From Nitrobacter sp. Nb-311A (GTDB lineage Bacteria > Pseudomonadota > Alphaproteobacteria > Rhizobiales > Xanthobacteraceae): 64,000 bases of DNA. Below the pieces are notes generated by a model, which was not told where the DNA came from, searched no databases, and saw only the letters and a list, made by a program, of their open reading frames with translations. Every line of letters begins with the position of its first letter. Position 1 is the stretch's first letter. The translations under genes and the position numbers were made by a program. Positions 28,612 through 37,192 of this stretch are shown in pieces. The stretch lies in assembly GCF_000152905.1 (NCBI RefSeq), contig NZ_CH672419.1:173431-237430 (forward strand). Direction: 5' to 3'.

Positions 28612-29023
28612 ACTCCCCAAGAAGGTTCAAATCGGCTGGCAGGTCTTTCGGCGTCGCGAAGCTACGTCCGAGTACATCACGCGATCGGGCATGTGCATCG
28701 ACCTTGTTCGGTTCGACGCTCTGTGCGCGACGTGCGGCGCACCGTTTGCAGCCAAGGTCACTAAAACCGGTTGGCGTCGAAAAATTCTCTCACGGCGTTG
28801 CGAGCCGCACCGTCGCCCGGGGGCCTACGTGAACAACGACAAGCCGCCTATTCCGATCGCGGAGATGCCCTGGTGGGCCAAGCCAGCCCCGTGGAGCAAG
28901 AGTCGTCCCGGCAAGGTACACAAGCCGCCCAGGAAGCCCGTAGAGCCACGGAGGCGCCTACAGCGGCCACAGCAGCCGGTAAAAGCGCCAGCCCAACCCT
29001 CGCGCCCCTCTTTCCTCGACTGA
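28604..29023 (+). CDS. Hypothetical protein with CxxC motif and Pro/Arg-rich tail
   Basis: 139 residues, not recognised. It has one CATC knuckle (LCATCGAPFAAKV) and a later C in RRCEPHRR, perhaps a small zinc-binding fold, followed by MPWWAKPAPWSK and a long basic, proline-rich C-terminus (KPPRKPVEPRRRLQRPQQP). A nucleic-acid-binding role is plausible but unproven. It follows the replication gene on the same strand. Confidence 0.55.
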   Translation: MAELPKKVQIGWQVFRRREATSEYITRSGMCIDLVRFDALCATCGAPFAAKVTKTGWRRKILSRRCEPHRRPGAYVNNDKPPIPIAEMPWWAKPAPWSKSRPGKVHKPPRKPVEPRRRLQRPQQPVKAPAQPSRPSFLD

Positions 29024-29066
29024 GGGGGACACGTTGCTGGCCTGCATCTCTCCGCTGGCGCGCCGC

Positions 29067-29456
29067 TTACGGAGTGCGTTTACGAGAATGCTGAAACCTA
29101 ATGACAGCCCGATGCAGCCATGAATCTCGATCTCTGAATAAGAAGAACACGATCAGCATGACAAGCATCCCGTAACCAACAACTACCGCAACCGTGCTGC
29201 CTATGGCTGGTGGCGGCGTCGGTGATGGTACCGGTTTTTCGTGTTTAACGGTCGACACCTTAGTCTGGTTATGGGCTTTGATTTCCTTATAGGCGTCATC
29301 GACGCCCTTGTACGCTTGCTCTTTCACATGTGAGAGCCACTCGACAGCTTTTCCAAAATCTTTCTGGATTTCATATTCAGCCATTCGCTTACCCTCGACA
29401 TCGACATCCAAGCTTTTCAGCAAAGAGTGTGCGTTCTTCCCTTCCGTTGCAACCAA
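29067..29456 (-). CDS. Hypothetical tail-anchored membrane protein
   Basis: 129 residues from a TTG start; an internal ATG at 29384 would give 105. A charged helical N-terminal region (FGKAVEWLSHVKEQAYKGVDDAYKEIKAH), a proline-rich linker (PVPSPTPPP), one hydrophobic helix (STVAVVVGYGMLVMLIVFFLF) and a short basic tail. Not recognised; lower GC than the chromosome. It lies opposite to its neighbours on the island. Confidence 0.5.
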   Translation of the reverse strand: MVATEGKNAHSLLKSLDVDVEGKRMAEYEIQKDFGKAVEWLSHVKEQAYKGVDDAYKEIKAHNQTKVSTVKHEKPVPSPTPPPAIGSTVAVVVGYGMLVMLIVFFLFRDRDSWLHRAVIRFQHSRKRTP

Positions 29457-29823
29457 TTTTCATGAGCACGCATACTGAGCCATTGATCGGCCCGTTTACG
29501 CCTTCTCTATCGCGGCGCCCCGTGGGTCGTGAAGCAATGGCCAAAAATAGGCCAAACCTCGATGGCTGTGCATGATCGTACCCCGCACCAAAAGCGGCTC
29601 CAGCTGCGAATCAAGCCGCACAAGATTTTGCGCAATTTTCTCTCGCCCAAAAATTTGTCCACAGCACCGACAAAGCCAACAAAAACGACATCCACGAACC
29701 GATCACATTCAACGAGCATCGAAATTTTGTTGACTTTATCGGCGCAAAAACACCGCACAAATCAAGATTGACTGACGGCCACAAGTTGTCGCGACCTGAT
29801 GCTCCCAACCACAGGAGCTACCA
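29457..29823. other. AT-rich gap before the second recombinase
   Basis: About 370 bp without a convincing gene. Its middle is noticeably AT-rich (about 29620-29770), unlike the chromosome, and should carry the recombinase promoter (TTGACT at about 29767). Short open frames in both directions lack protein-like composition. I see no attachment-site repeat for the second recombinase here. Confidence 0.4.
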
Positions 29824-30906
29824 ATGGGACGACAGCTTCGTGAACTGCCATGGATCGCCAAACGATCGAACGGAATTTGGTACGTTCACTGGTACGATAA
29901 ACCCGCCCGTCAGACGCGTCGCTGTAGCCTAAAAACCAAAGACCTTGCCGACGCGTACTACATGTTTGAGCGTTATCTCGCCAAGTGGCGGGTGACGCCG
30001 GCGGAGAAACCACGTGGCATGAACGTCACGCACGTCACCGTCACCAAAATTTTGGACTTCTACATCGCAAGGCGCATAGACCGCGAATGCATTGATGTGA
30101 AGCGGCCGCGCTCCGCGCGTCCCTACATCGAGATGTTCTTCAAAGGCACGCCGCTGAACCGGATCCGGCTCCAAGCCTGCGCGGCTTACATAGATGCCCG
30201 TCGCGCTGGCCAGGTACGGCCCGCTCGTGGCAGGCGCTCCACGTTCATTGGGAGCGATGGTTCAATCCGGCGCGAGCTCCTGATTCTGCGCACCGCGGCT
30301 CGCTACGCACTCAAGCATGAATCGATCTGTGGCAGCGACATGCCTCTGATTGAGGCGCCGCCAGAGCCGCCATCTCGAACCGTCTATCTCACCAAGGCCG
30401 AATATAAATTGGCCCACGAGACGGCCGAGGGCGAGTTGAAGGATTTCATCGCCCTCGCCTATTACACGGGCGCCCGCCGCCGCGCGATCGAAAATCTTAC
30501 CGCGGGCCAAGTCGATTTCGACGGCGGCCATATCCACCTTCAGCCGGACAACGCGTCCGCAAAGCAGCGCCGCTCGAAGAAGCGCAAGCCAATCACGCCA
30601 ATTGTTCGCCCTCTGCTTCCGGTGCTAACCCGTCTCACCGCAGGTCGCCTTCCAAACGACCGCCTATTGCCGAAGAAGGACTACTACTCGCCCTTCAATC
30701 GGCATCTGAAGCGTCTGGGGCTCTCCGCTAAAGGCTTCCCGCACATCCTGCGGCACACACGGGCCACTCACCTCCTCCAGGCGGGCGCCTCAATCTACGA
30801 CGTCGCCAAGCTGCTCGGCGATACGACCGCCACTGTTGAGCGCGTGTACGGGCATCACAGCAGCGAAAGTTTGGGGAAGAAGCTGGACGAGTTCGAAGAA
30901 GGGTGA
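29824..30906 (+). CDS. Second tyrosine recombinase (phage integrase family)
   Basis: 360 residues, a different subfamily from the integrase at 23.9 kb. A short AP2-like start (MGRQLRELPWIAKRSNGIWYVHWYDKPARQTRRCSLKTKD) is followed by a core-binding domain and a catalytic domain with YTGARRRAIENLT (Arg I), the HILRHTRATHLLQAGASIYDVAKLLGD box (HxxR) and TVERVYGHHS (Tyr). All key residues appear present. It may be the remains of an older nested element or may serve excision or dimer resolution. Confidence 0.88.
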   Translation: MGRQLRELPWIAKRSNGIWYVHWYDKPARQTRRCSLKTKDLADAYYMFERYLAKWRVTPAEKPRGMNVTHVTVTKILDFYIARRIDRECIDVKRPRSARPYIEMFFKGTPLNRIRLQACAAYIDARRAGQVRPARGRRSTFIGSDGSIRRELLILRTAARYALKHESICGSDMPLIEAPPEPPSRTVYLTKAEYKLAHETAEGELKDFIALAYYTGARRRAIENLTAGQVDFDGGHIHLQPDNASAKQRRSKKRKPITPIVRPLLPVLTRLTAGRLPNDRLLPKKDYYSPFNRHLKRLGLSAKGFPHILRHTRATHLLQAGASIYDVAKLLGDTTATVERVYGHHSSESLGKKLDEFEEG

Positions 30907-30977
30907 GGCTCTGCGATTGGAGTTGCTATCGAAGTGAGGGTTGCGTAAGTCGCCGCACCCCTGGCTTTGGCAGAGGA

Positions 30978-31553
30978 TCAATTGCCGAAGAAGCTAGCCG
31001 GCCTCGGCGACTCGGCGCCGTCATCGAAAGCTAACAAACCAAAGGGTCCCGCCCGCTTACGTGCCTCTTGGCGTTGTTCTAGAGCTCGCTGCTCGAGCGC
31101 TGCTTCCTGCCGCGCCTTCTTCTCTGCATATCGCCGATGGCGTTCGGCGGCCTTCTTGCGGCGTTCGGCCGCCTCGACGTTCTTCTTTTCCACTTTGGCC
31201 CGGCGCTCTGCCTGTTTTTGGTTCTCGAGATCCCGCGTCCGGACCTGGTCGGCCTTTTGGGATCGGGCAGGATCATCCTGCGAAGAGGTCCTTTGCGGCT
31301 CGAACTCGGCTGGCGTTGCCGCCTGTACGAGGGGAGCCGATGAAGATGCGGGCAGACTCGGCGCCGCTTCCGTCGGCGCTGGCAGAACCACTCTTGCTGG
31401 GGGAAGCGATCTAGTCGCTAACTTTGGTTGAGGCGCCTGCTGAGTTGGTTCTAGCGCCGCTTGTCCGAGCAATATGCCGCCGCCGAATCCAATTCCAATC
31501 AGCAGGGCTGATGTGGCCACTCCCGCGAAGAAAATGCGTTCCCTTGACGCCAT
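30978..31553 (-). CDS. Hypothetical membrane-anchored protein with charged coiled coil
   Basis: 191 residues from MASRERIFFAGV (the frame is open 41 codons further). One N-terminal hydrophobic helix (FFAGVATSALLIGIGFGGGILLG) is followed by a Pro/Ala-rich linker and a long Arg/Lys/Glu/Ala helix (about 115-175: QKQAERRAKVEKKNVEAAERRKK...). The topology suggests a membrane anchor with a coiled-coil arm. No family recognised. Convergent with the recombinase gene, with about a 70-nt gap. Confidence 0.55.
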   Translation of the reverse strand: MASRERIFFAGVATSALLIGIGFGGGILLGQAALEPTQQAPQPKLATRSLPPARVVLPAPTEAAPSLPASSSAPLVQAATPAEFEPQRTSSQDDPARSQKADQVRTRDLENQKQAERRAKVEKKNVEAAERRKKAAERHRRYAEKKARQEAALEQRALEQRQEARKRAGPFGLLAFDDGAESPRPASFFGN

Positions 31554-31743
31554 TGGTCGCCTCCCGATGCTTCGGGAGAGGCAACGCTGAAGCCTCAACA
31601 TTGTTTCGAAGGAAAGCGCACTCCTACTCCATTCCTCTAGAAAGGCGAAAAAAAAATGAACCACTATAGGCACCAACCAACGCGGTTTGCGGAACGGACA
31701 CGGCAGCGGAGCGTTCTAACGCATCACCAATCTGGCGACCTCT

Positions 31744-32481
31744 ATGTTCACCCCTTTGCGCACCATCGCCGCCGCTATTCTGCCCGCGTTATACTGTTTA
31801 AGTGCCGTCGCTGTTCGCGCCGAAACTATCCTGGGTGAGGCGCACATTGTTGATGGCGATACCGTAGAGATCGGCGAGAAGAAGATCAGGCTAAACGGCC
31901 TCGATGCCCCGGAAACCGATCAGCTTTGCTTGGACGCCAAAGGTAAGAAATGGGCATGCGGCGTTGCTTCACGCGACGCGCTTGCGGCCTTCTCCAAGAC
32001 TCGGCCGTGGTCCTGCGACGTTTCTGGCAACGATCGTTACGATCGCTTTCTCGCCTCGTGCTCTATCGCTGGCCAGAACATCAATCAATGGATGGTCAGA
32101 CACGGATGGGCGCTCGCGTTCGTAAAGTATTCCGATCGATACGTCGCCGAGGAGACTAAAGCCCGTGATACGCAGGCCGGTCTTTGGTCTGGCGCATTTA
32201 TCGCGCCTTGGGGTTGGCGATCTCGAAATAAACAGAGCGCCGTTTTCGGCGCCGTCTCAGTCCCAACTAACGCTCAAGAGCTCTTGCTCGGATCTGTCTC
32301 ATCGCAGGAAGCACCGGATCCTGCCTGCACCATTAAAGCCGGTGTGAGCAACGGCGAGTGCATCTATCACCTGGCAGGCGATCGCTGGTACGCTAAGATG
32401 AACATGGATAAGCCCGACCGGCGTTGGTTCTGTTCCGAGCAGGAAGCTGAAGCCGCAGGATGCAGGGCGCCGAAGCGGTGA
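31744..32481 (+). CDS. Secreted thermonuclease (SNase) family protein
   Basis: 245 residues. A signal peptide (AAAILPALYCLSAVAVRAE) precedes an SNase-like OB fold: AHIVDGDTVEIGEKKIRLNGLDAPETDQ (Asp, Arg and Glu of the active site), then NDRYDRFLASC (second catalytic Arg) and WMVRHGWALAFVKYSDRYVAEETKARDTQAGLW. Calcium-dependent cleavage of DNA and RNA is expected in the periplasm or outside. An extra C-terminal region of about 90 residues with four cysteines is unassigned. It heads a three-gene run with 32500-33227. Confidence 0.87.
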   Translation: MFTPLRTIAAAILPALYCLSAVAVRAETILGEAHIVDGDTVEIGEKKIRLNGLDAPETDQLCLDAKGKKWACGVASRDALAAFSKTRPWSCDVSGNDRYDRFLASCSIAGQNINQWMVRHGWALAFVKYSDRYVAEETKARDTQAGLWSGAFIAPWGWRSRNKQSAVFGAVSVPTNAQELLLGSVSSQEAPDPACTIKAGVSNGECIYHLAGDRWYAKMNMDKPDRRWFCSEQEAEAAGCRAPKR

Positions 32482-32499
32482 TCCTAAGGAAAGCCAGCG

Positions 32500-32988
32500 A
32501 TGAAATGGGCATTAGTCATGATGGCGATGGGGACGACGCCACTCCAAACAAATATGCTCTACGATGATTTACAGGCCTGCTATGCAGCTGAAGAGAAGAT
32601 CGCTGCTGAGTATACCAGTTCTTTCAATCAGTGGATCAAGACGAACGGCGAAGGAATCCTCATTCCTCCCTTCATAAAGCAGCGCGTTCTTCGCGGAATA
32701 TGTACTCCTTATCAAAGCCCGGTTTCCGCACCGAATATGGAACCCCAGCCAGAGCTGCGCTTGGGACCGAGGCAGCCGGAAGCAATGGTCCAAAGCGATA
32801 GAGGCGACGTCGGCGACCACGCCCTGCAGAAGCAGGTGATCAATCTGGTCGCAGCTCTGAAGCACATCAAGACGCTGGCGCAGGCCGCAAAGGACGGCGA
32901 AGATGTAGACGTACTTCGGAAGAACTTCGAGATGATCTCAACGCTCGTGAACAAGGCGCTGCCGAGGACGCGCAAGAGGATTCGATGA
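32500..32988 (+). CDS. Hypothetical protein following the nuclease gene
   Basis: 162 residues, not recognised. It starts MKWALVMMAMGTTPLQTNMLYDDLQACYAAEEKIA, where the beginning could be a weak signal sequence, with cysteines at about 27 and 69. The C-terminal half is helical (HALQKQVINLVAALKHIKTLAQAAKDGEDVDVL). It is 18 nt after the nuclease stop and overlaps the next gene by ATGA, so the three genes form one operon. Confidence 0.6.
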   Translation: MKWALVMMAMGTTPLQTNMLYDDLQACYAAEEKIAAEYTSSFNQWIKTNGEGILIPPFIKQRVLRGICTPYQSPVSAPNMEPQPELRLGPRQPEAMVQSDRGDVGDHALQKQVINLVAALKHIKTLAQAAKDGEDVDVLRKNFEMISTLVNKALPRTRKRIR

Positions 32989-33227
32989 GTGACGACGACA
33001 CCCAAGACCAACCTTCGGCGGAGCCAAGCTCGCTCCATCACCTGCCCGTTGATACCGCGATAAGACTTCGCTGGGTACTGCGTGACATCCGAGCGGGACG
33101 AACAAAACTGCTGGCGCCATCCAGCGATGACCTGCGGTTGCTAGCAGAGCGGGGCTTGATCAGCGTGAACAACGATAGGCTCGTCCTGACGGATGCGGCC
33201 ATTTCGGTAATTGGCGGCCTCAGATAG
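32985..33227 (+). CDS. Small hypothetical protein, possible winged-helix fold
   Basis: 80 residues; the start overlaps the previous stop (ATGA). The end (LRLLAERGLISVNNDRLVLTDAAISVIGGL) has the helix-wing rhythm of small winged-helix proteins (helix, beta-hairpin RL/LTD, helix), which suggests DNA binding, but no family is recognised. A hairpin terminator follows directly. Confidence 0.55.
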   Translation: MSDDDTQDQPSAEPSSLHHLPVDTAIRLRWVLRDIRAGRTKLLAPSSDDLRLLAERGLISVNNDRLVLTDAAISVIGGLR

Positions 33228-33231
33228 AAAA

Positions 33232-33247
33232 CCCCGCCGAAGCGGGG
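33232..33247. terminator. Terminator hairpin between convergent genes
   Basis: CCCCGC, tetraloop CGAA, GCGGGG: a compact 6-bp GC stem placed 4 nt after the stop of the rightward nuclease operon and 46 nt before the end of the leftward HD/Panacea operon. It is preceded by AAAA (TTTT on the minus strand), so it could stop both transcripts; a clear T-run is seen only for leftward transcription. Confidence 0.6.
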
Positions 33248-33292
33248 CATATCCTGACGCCGGGAACACAACAAACTCGGCACCGTCCTTAA

Positions 33293-33829
33293 CTAGCTAG
33301 CCTGAAGTTCGAGGCCAAGCTGTCCGAGCAGCCTTGTTGCCTCATCGAGACGGTTGCCGCTAGTTTTTGAACCTTTCCGCTTAATGACCTCAGCTTTCCA
33401 GTCCGGAACGCGCTCCTCCATTGCAAGCCAATGAGCGGTTGCAGCGAGTTCAAGAATGGTCACGTTGACTGCAGCAAGTTCCCGGACCCGCTGTCGGAGC
33501 TGCTGATCCTGCAAAAAAGAATATACGTGATTGATCCCCTGCGGCTTAATCTCAAACACGCTATAACGCGCACCGTCCGATTGTCGACGTCCAAAAGTTT
33601 CTTTTATCTTATCAAACGCTTCGGCATCTAAAACGGCGCTGTCGAGATCGCGAGAATATGGTCCATAATGATGATATGAGAATGAGAATCCACTCTGCGC
33701 ACCCAACTTATCCAGCAGGTATGCAATTTTCTGAAGTCGAATTCGACTGACGAGCCGTCCACCGGCAGCTGCCACCACATCAGCAACCATGGCCTCAGGT
33801 TCAGCTGGCATGTTTCCCCTCCCACTCAC
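33293..33829 (-). CDS. Panacea/DUF4065 (SocA-like) domain protein
   Basis: 178 residues. The N-terminal part matches the Panacea/DUF4065 pattern: VVAAAGGRLVSRIRLQKIAYLLDKLGAQSGFSFSYHHYGPYSRDLDSAVLDAE, i.e. the helix with LQKIAYLLD and the YGPYS loop. Panacea domains act as antitoxins paired with diverse toxins and are also found in the ClpXP adaptor SocA. Its start overlaps the HD gene by 4 nt (ATGA), so the two are co-translated, with Panacea second. It may neutralise or regulate the HD enzyme; this is inference. Confidence 0.75.
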   Translation of the reverse strand: MSGRGNMPAEPEAMVADVVAAAGGRLVSRIRLQKIAYLLDKLGAQSGFSFSYHHYGPYSRDLDSAVLDAEAFDKIKETFGRRQSDGARYSVFEIKPQGINHVYSFLQDQQLRQRVRELAAVNVTILELAATAHWLAMEERVPDWKAEVIKRKGSKTSGNRLDEATRLLGQLGLELQAS

Positions 33830-35181
33830 TGTCTAGCCGCGTCGCGGTCTGCGACATCAGCAAAATATAAACGCGTGAACTGCTTTTTCGTTACCAAGGC
33901 ATCAATTAGGCTTGAGAGTTTGCTGATTTCTTGTGGTTCACCGCCATCCAGAATGTGTAGTTTCTTGTGCATTCGCTCCTCGTCCCCACCAATTTCGGCA
34001 TAAATGCCGATTGACGCTTTATCGTCGATCAGCACCTCTTCGGAGGCGATCTTGGTCTTGTTGTCATTGGTGATTCGGCGCAGCTTCGACCGTTGACGAC
34101 CTTGGTCTTCGCCAAATTCAGCTAGGTCAAGCGTTTTGTACAAATCTCTATCCCGCAAGCGCCTCGCGGTATCGGAAACCACTGGATCCTTAGCGCGTGA
34201 CATTGCGTCGAGCGAACCAATGACAACCGCATCATCAATCGCAAGGTAGCTTGAGATCGTCTCGTCACTTCGGCTAAAGAAGCTCAGAAGCGGATGCTCA
34301 TCCGGCAGCCCCGTCTTCCTGTGATCCGCCTTCTTTCCAGCCGCCAGTCGTGCGATAGCACGCAGCAGCTTCCCGATCATGTGCTCGACGCAGCGCGTGG
34401 CTTTGTGAAAATAAACTTGCTGATGGAGTGTGTAGCGCGCCAGCAGAAATTGCTCTGCAGCGGGAAGCGCCTTCTTCGTCAAACAAAAGGTTGGGACTTT
34501 CCGGAAATCGTTGCCTACTTCATCGGGAGCGTCCAACTCGATCTCTGCGACGCGGACATTTTCGATCAGCCAATCGAAGTCGATTGCGCCTGCGCCTGTG
34601 CCCGTCATAAGCTTGTCGCGTTGAAGATAGTCGAGCCTGTCCGCATCGAACGAGCTCGATACGATCGCGTGGTAAATGTCCTCGGGGTCTTCTTTCTCCA
34701 GTAAAACTGCAACCTTTTCTGTTGTTCCAGCTTCGAAGGATTCCAGCAAAGGTCGTATACCGCCGTCGGGATTGCGTATGATGTCCGCCGTCCATTGTTC
34801 ATGACGCTTTTTGACGCCGCGCGATTCTTGCACACCTTCGAATGTATGGCTAAAGGGACCGTGGCCGAGATCATGCAACAAGGCGGCGATCAGCGCGATT
34901 TTGGCCTTCTGTTCGTCGTAGTGCTGCTGATTACGGATCATCTCACGTTGGATGATCTTCACGAGCGTGCGGGCGGTATGAAAAACGCCTATTGAATGCG
35001 CAAAGCGCGTATGCACTGCGCCAGAGAAGGTGAATTCAGAGACACCTAGTTGCCGGATGCGCCGGAGACGCTGGAATTCGGGCGCATCAATGAGCGACCA
35101 TGCAAGTGGATCCACTCTCAGTTGATCCGTCTCATCGAACACGATGAGCCCGTGCACAGGATCGCGCAGCCTTTTCCCCAT
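33826..35181 (-). CDS. HD-domain phosphohydrolase, SAMHD1/dGTPase-like
   Basis: 451 residues. The start KRLRDPVHGLIVFDE is typical of the SAMHD1-like prokaryotic family. HD metal-site residues are all present: TRFAHSIGV (H), LLHDLGHGPFSHTFE (HD) and SSSFDADRLDYLQRD (second D). After the HD core comes a long helical C-terminal region without assignment. Expected chemistry is hydrolysis of dNTPs or a related nucleotide. The first gene of the two-gene operon with the Panacea-like protein on the island; dNTP depletion is a known way to block phage growth, so a defence or toxin role is plausible. Confidence 0.82.
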   Translation of the reverse strand: MGKRLRDPVHGLIVFDETDQLRVDPLAWSLIDAPEFQRLRRIRQLGVSEFTFSGAVHTRFAHSIGVFHTARTLVKIIQREMIRNQQHYDEQKAKIALIAALLHDLGHGPFSHTFEGVQESRGVKKRHEQWTADIIRNPDGGIRPLLESFEAGTTEKVAVLLEKEDPEDIYHAIVSSSFDADRLDYLQRDKLMTGTGAGAIDFDWLIENVRVAEIELDAPDEVGNDFRKVPTFCLTKKALPAAEQFLLARYTLHQQVYFHKATRCVEHMIGKLLRAIARLAAGKKADHRKTGLPDEHPLLSFFSRSDETISSYLAIDDAVVIGSLDAMSRAKDPVVSDTARRLRDRDLYKTLDLAEFGEDQGRQRSKLRRITNDNKTKIASEEVLIDDKASIGIYAEIGGDEERMHKKLHILDGGEPQEISKLSSLIDALVTKKQFTRLYFADVADRDAARQ

Positions 35182-35779
35182 TCCATTCGCCCAGAATCAA
35201 AAAGCTATGGCGCGAACGTAGCCAGATGCCCTGCCAAAGTCCAAGGTCCGCGAGGATATCCCGGAAATTTGGTGAAAATTACAAGCTATTGGGGCGACTG
35301 AAAAAGCCCATAAGCTGTAGCAGCTGGCCTCTTAAAACACTGCCGGGTCTATCTAACGCGGCAGTGCTACGCCGCCATCCGCCGCGCCCCGCTGATGTGG
35401 TGCTGTCGTCGACCTTCGCCCGCCGGCGCCGACAAGTCTTTCGGCGTTCTGGGCATCGCGATACTCCACATGTGATCCGGAAATTGTAATGACTGCGCCG
35501 GCAGATGGGAGCCCTCGTTTGAGCGTGATTGGTTGGTTCAGGCGCCGCACCATATCCCGGTATGCCGATGACAGAGCGGTAGACGATTTCGCGCGGGTTG
35601 CTCGAGAGCAGAGCGCCCCTCTCGATCGCGACCAGGAGAAGCGCCTGGCTGATCTGTTGAGCAGCGATGTGGGACCTTGCTGAAAATCTAGAAGAGATCG
35701 CCAAGCTATTGGGCCAATCCGAAAGGAACCCCAAGCTGTAGCGGCTGGACTCCCATCGTGGGCCGCTCCACTTTCGGTC
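35182..35779. other. Gene-poor region with imperfect 50-bp repeat and hairpin
   Basis: About 600 bp without a firm gene. An imperfect direct repeat of about 50 bp occurs at 35282-35331 and 35702-35752: both start CAAGCTATTGGG and end AAGCTGTAGCnGCTGGnCTC. A perfect 8-bp hairpin (CACTGCCG/CGGCAGTG, 35338-35366) follows copy 1. A 64-codon frame (35489-35683) and a 24-codon frame through copy 2 are open but unsupported. The HD operon promoter must be near 35182-35250. Confidence 0.5.
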
Positions 35780-36196
35780 ATGACCACAAAGTCGCGAGAG
35801 CACCTTTACGGCACCTCAGTTCGCATGTCGGCCCAGCGCGCGATGGAAGCGCGCAAGGAGGCCGACAAGCTCGCTTGCATCGCCTGGTCGCAGCGCATGC
35901 TGGGCTTTCGCGGGCCAGCTCAACCCTCTCCGACGCTGGGGGATGCCCTCAACGCTGGGTTTCGCTATCTTGAGGTCCGATGCGCCGGCTGCGAGCTGCA
36001 CTCCACGGTTGACTTGACGACTGTACGTCGACCAAAGGAGACGACGCCGATCCATGAACTGGAGCGCCGTATGGCATGCAAAGACTGCTCGCGGATGCGC
36101 GGCTATCGGTACAAGCGCGGCCAGCTCGTCGCTTTGCGACAAACGCCGATATCGGCCAGCGACCCCCCTTCGGTATGGTGGCCTGGCGAGCGGTAG
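35780..36196 (+). CDS. Hypothetical zinc-ribbon-like protein upstream of SRAP
   Basis: 138 residues, no assigned function. Two CxxC pairs, RCAGC and CKDC about 40 residues apart, suggest a zinc ribbon; a basic helical N-terminus precedes them and the C-terminus is basic ([13 protein letters not shown]). The stop is 1 nt before the SRAP start, so translation is coupled. Its link to SRAP suggests a role in DNA handling, by inference only. Confidence 0.6.
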   Translation: MTTKSREHLYGTSVRMSAQRAMEARKEADKLACIAWSQRMLGFRGPAQPSPTLGDALNAGFRYLEVRCAGCELHSTVDLTTVRRPKETTPIHELERRMACKDCSRMRGYRYKRGQLVALRQTPISASDPPSVWWPGER

Positions 36197-36197
36197 C

Positions 36198-36923
36198 ATG
36201 TGCAACCTCTATTCGATGACGAAAAACGTCGACGCGATACGACGATTGTTCGGGGCGGTAAACAGCCAGGTCGGCAACCTGCCATCCCTGCCCGGCATCT
36301 TCCCCGACTATCCTGCCCCGATCGTTCGCAATTCGGCCGGTGAGCGCGAGATTGTCATGGCGCGCTGGGGAATGCCGTCGTCGCCAGTTGCGCTGATGGG
36401 CGCCACGAAGAAGCGAGCGGCCAAGCTGGAGGCTAAGGGCGCGACAGTGGATTTCAGGGAGTTGCTTCGGATCGAGCCTGACTGTGGCGTGACGAACATC
36501 CGAAACACGTCATCGTCTCACTGGCAGCGGTGGCTCAGCCCCGATAACCGCTGCTTGGTCCCGTTCACGTCATTCTCAGAATACGACGCGATTGATGGCA
36601 AGAAAGTGCCGGTCTGGTTCGCAATTGACGAAAGCCGGCCGCTACTGGCCTTTGCCGGGCTGTGGACGAACTGGACCTGCGTGCGCAAGGCAAAGGAAGG
36701 CGAAATCACGGAGGACTTTTTCGGCTTTCTGACCTGTCAGCCGAACGCGGAGGTCGGTAAGGTGCACCCCAAAGCGATGCCGGTGATCCTGACCACCCCC
36801 GAGGAGCATGACGTCTGGATGCACGCGCCGTGGGGTGAAGCCAAAGCGCTGCAGCGGCCTCTGCCGGACGGATCGCTCCGGATCGTGGCGGCAGGCGAAA
36901 AGGAAGACACGGAGGCGGCATGA
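36198..36923 (+). CDS. SRAP/YedK (HMCES)-like abasic-site shield protein
   Basis: 241 residues starting MCNLYS; the cysteine at position 2 is the family nucleophile that forms a thiazolidine crosslink with abasic sites in single-stranded DNA. Other family parts: GMPSSP (WG-P block), the NIRNTSS segment in place of NARx[15 protein letters not shown] (catalytic Glu region) and the histidine in [10 protein letters not shown]. It protects AP sites from error-prone processing. The middle of a tightly packed three-gene run (35780-37186). Island copies of SRAP are common in rhizobia; the NIRNTSS variation marks a divergent subfamily. Confidence 0.86.
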   Translation: MCNLYSMTKNVDAIRRLFGAVNSQVGNLPSLPGIFPDYPAPIVRNSAGEREIVMARWGMPSSPVALMGATKKRAAKLEAKGATVDFRELLRIEPDCGVTNIRNTSSSHWQRWLSPDNRCLVPFTSFSEYDAIDGKKVPVWFAIDESRPLLAFAGLWTNWTCVRKAKEGEITEDFFGFLTCQPNAEVGKVHPKAMPVILTTPEEHDVWMHAPWGEAKALQRPLPDGSLRIVAAGEKEDTEAA

Positions 36924-37186
36924 CAACATTCGTCGAATCGCGGCCCTACGCCGATCCGGAAGCCGCCGCACGCAAGCTGATGGAGATTGCCTATTCGGTC
37001 GAGCCGGTTCAGGACGGCCGCATTCACATCGAGAAGGTCAACTGGCCATTCTTGCACGATCTCCATGGATCACCGGCTGAATATCGAGCCGGAATTGACC
37101 GCGCCATTGAAAACGGCTGGTTTTGGATGCACGAAAGCGGCACCTATGTCCGCCTGACGCAAACCGGGACAGACCTGTTTGCATGA
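36920..37186 (+). CDS. Hypothetical protein coupled to SRAP gene
   Basis: 88 residues overlapping the SRAP stop by ATGA. It reads [72 protein letters not shown], a compact alpha/beta pattern ending in a winged-helix-like hairpin. No family recognised. The coupling to SRAP suggests shared function. Convergent with the SANT-like gene, 6 nt away. Confidence 0.6.
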   Translation: MTTFVESRPYADPEAAARKLMEIAYSVEPVQDGRIHIEKVNWPFLHDLHGSPAEYRAGIDRAIENGWFWMHESGTYVRLTQTGTDLFA

Positions 37187-37192
37187 ATGCCG

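Noticed and set aside
29529..29771. Short plus-strand frame (80 codons) before the second recombinase, with an overlapping minus-strand frame.
   Set aside because: Low-complexity Lys/Thr/Ser composition, no ribosome-binding site, located in the AT-rich gap that should be promoter DNA.
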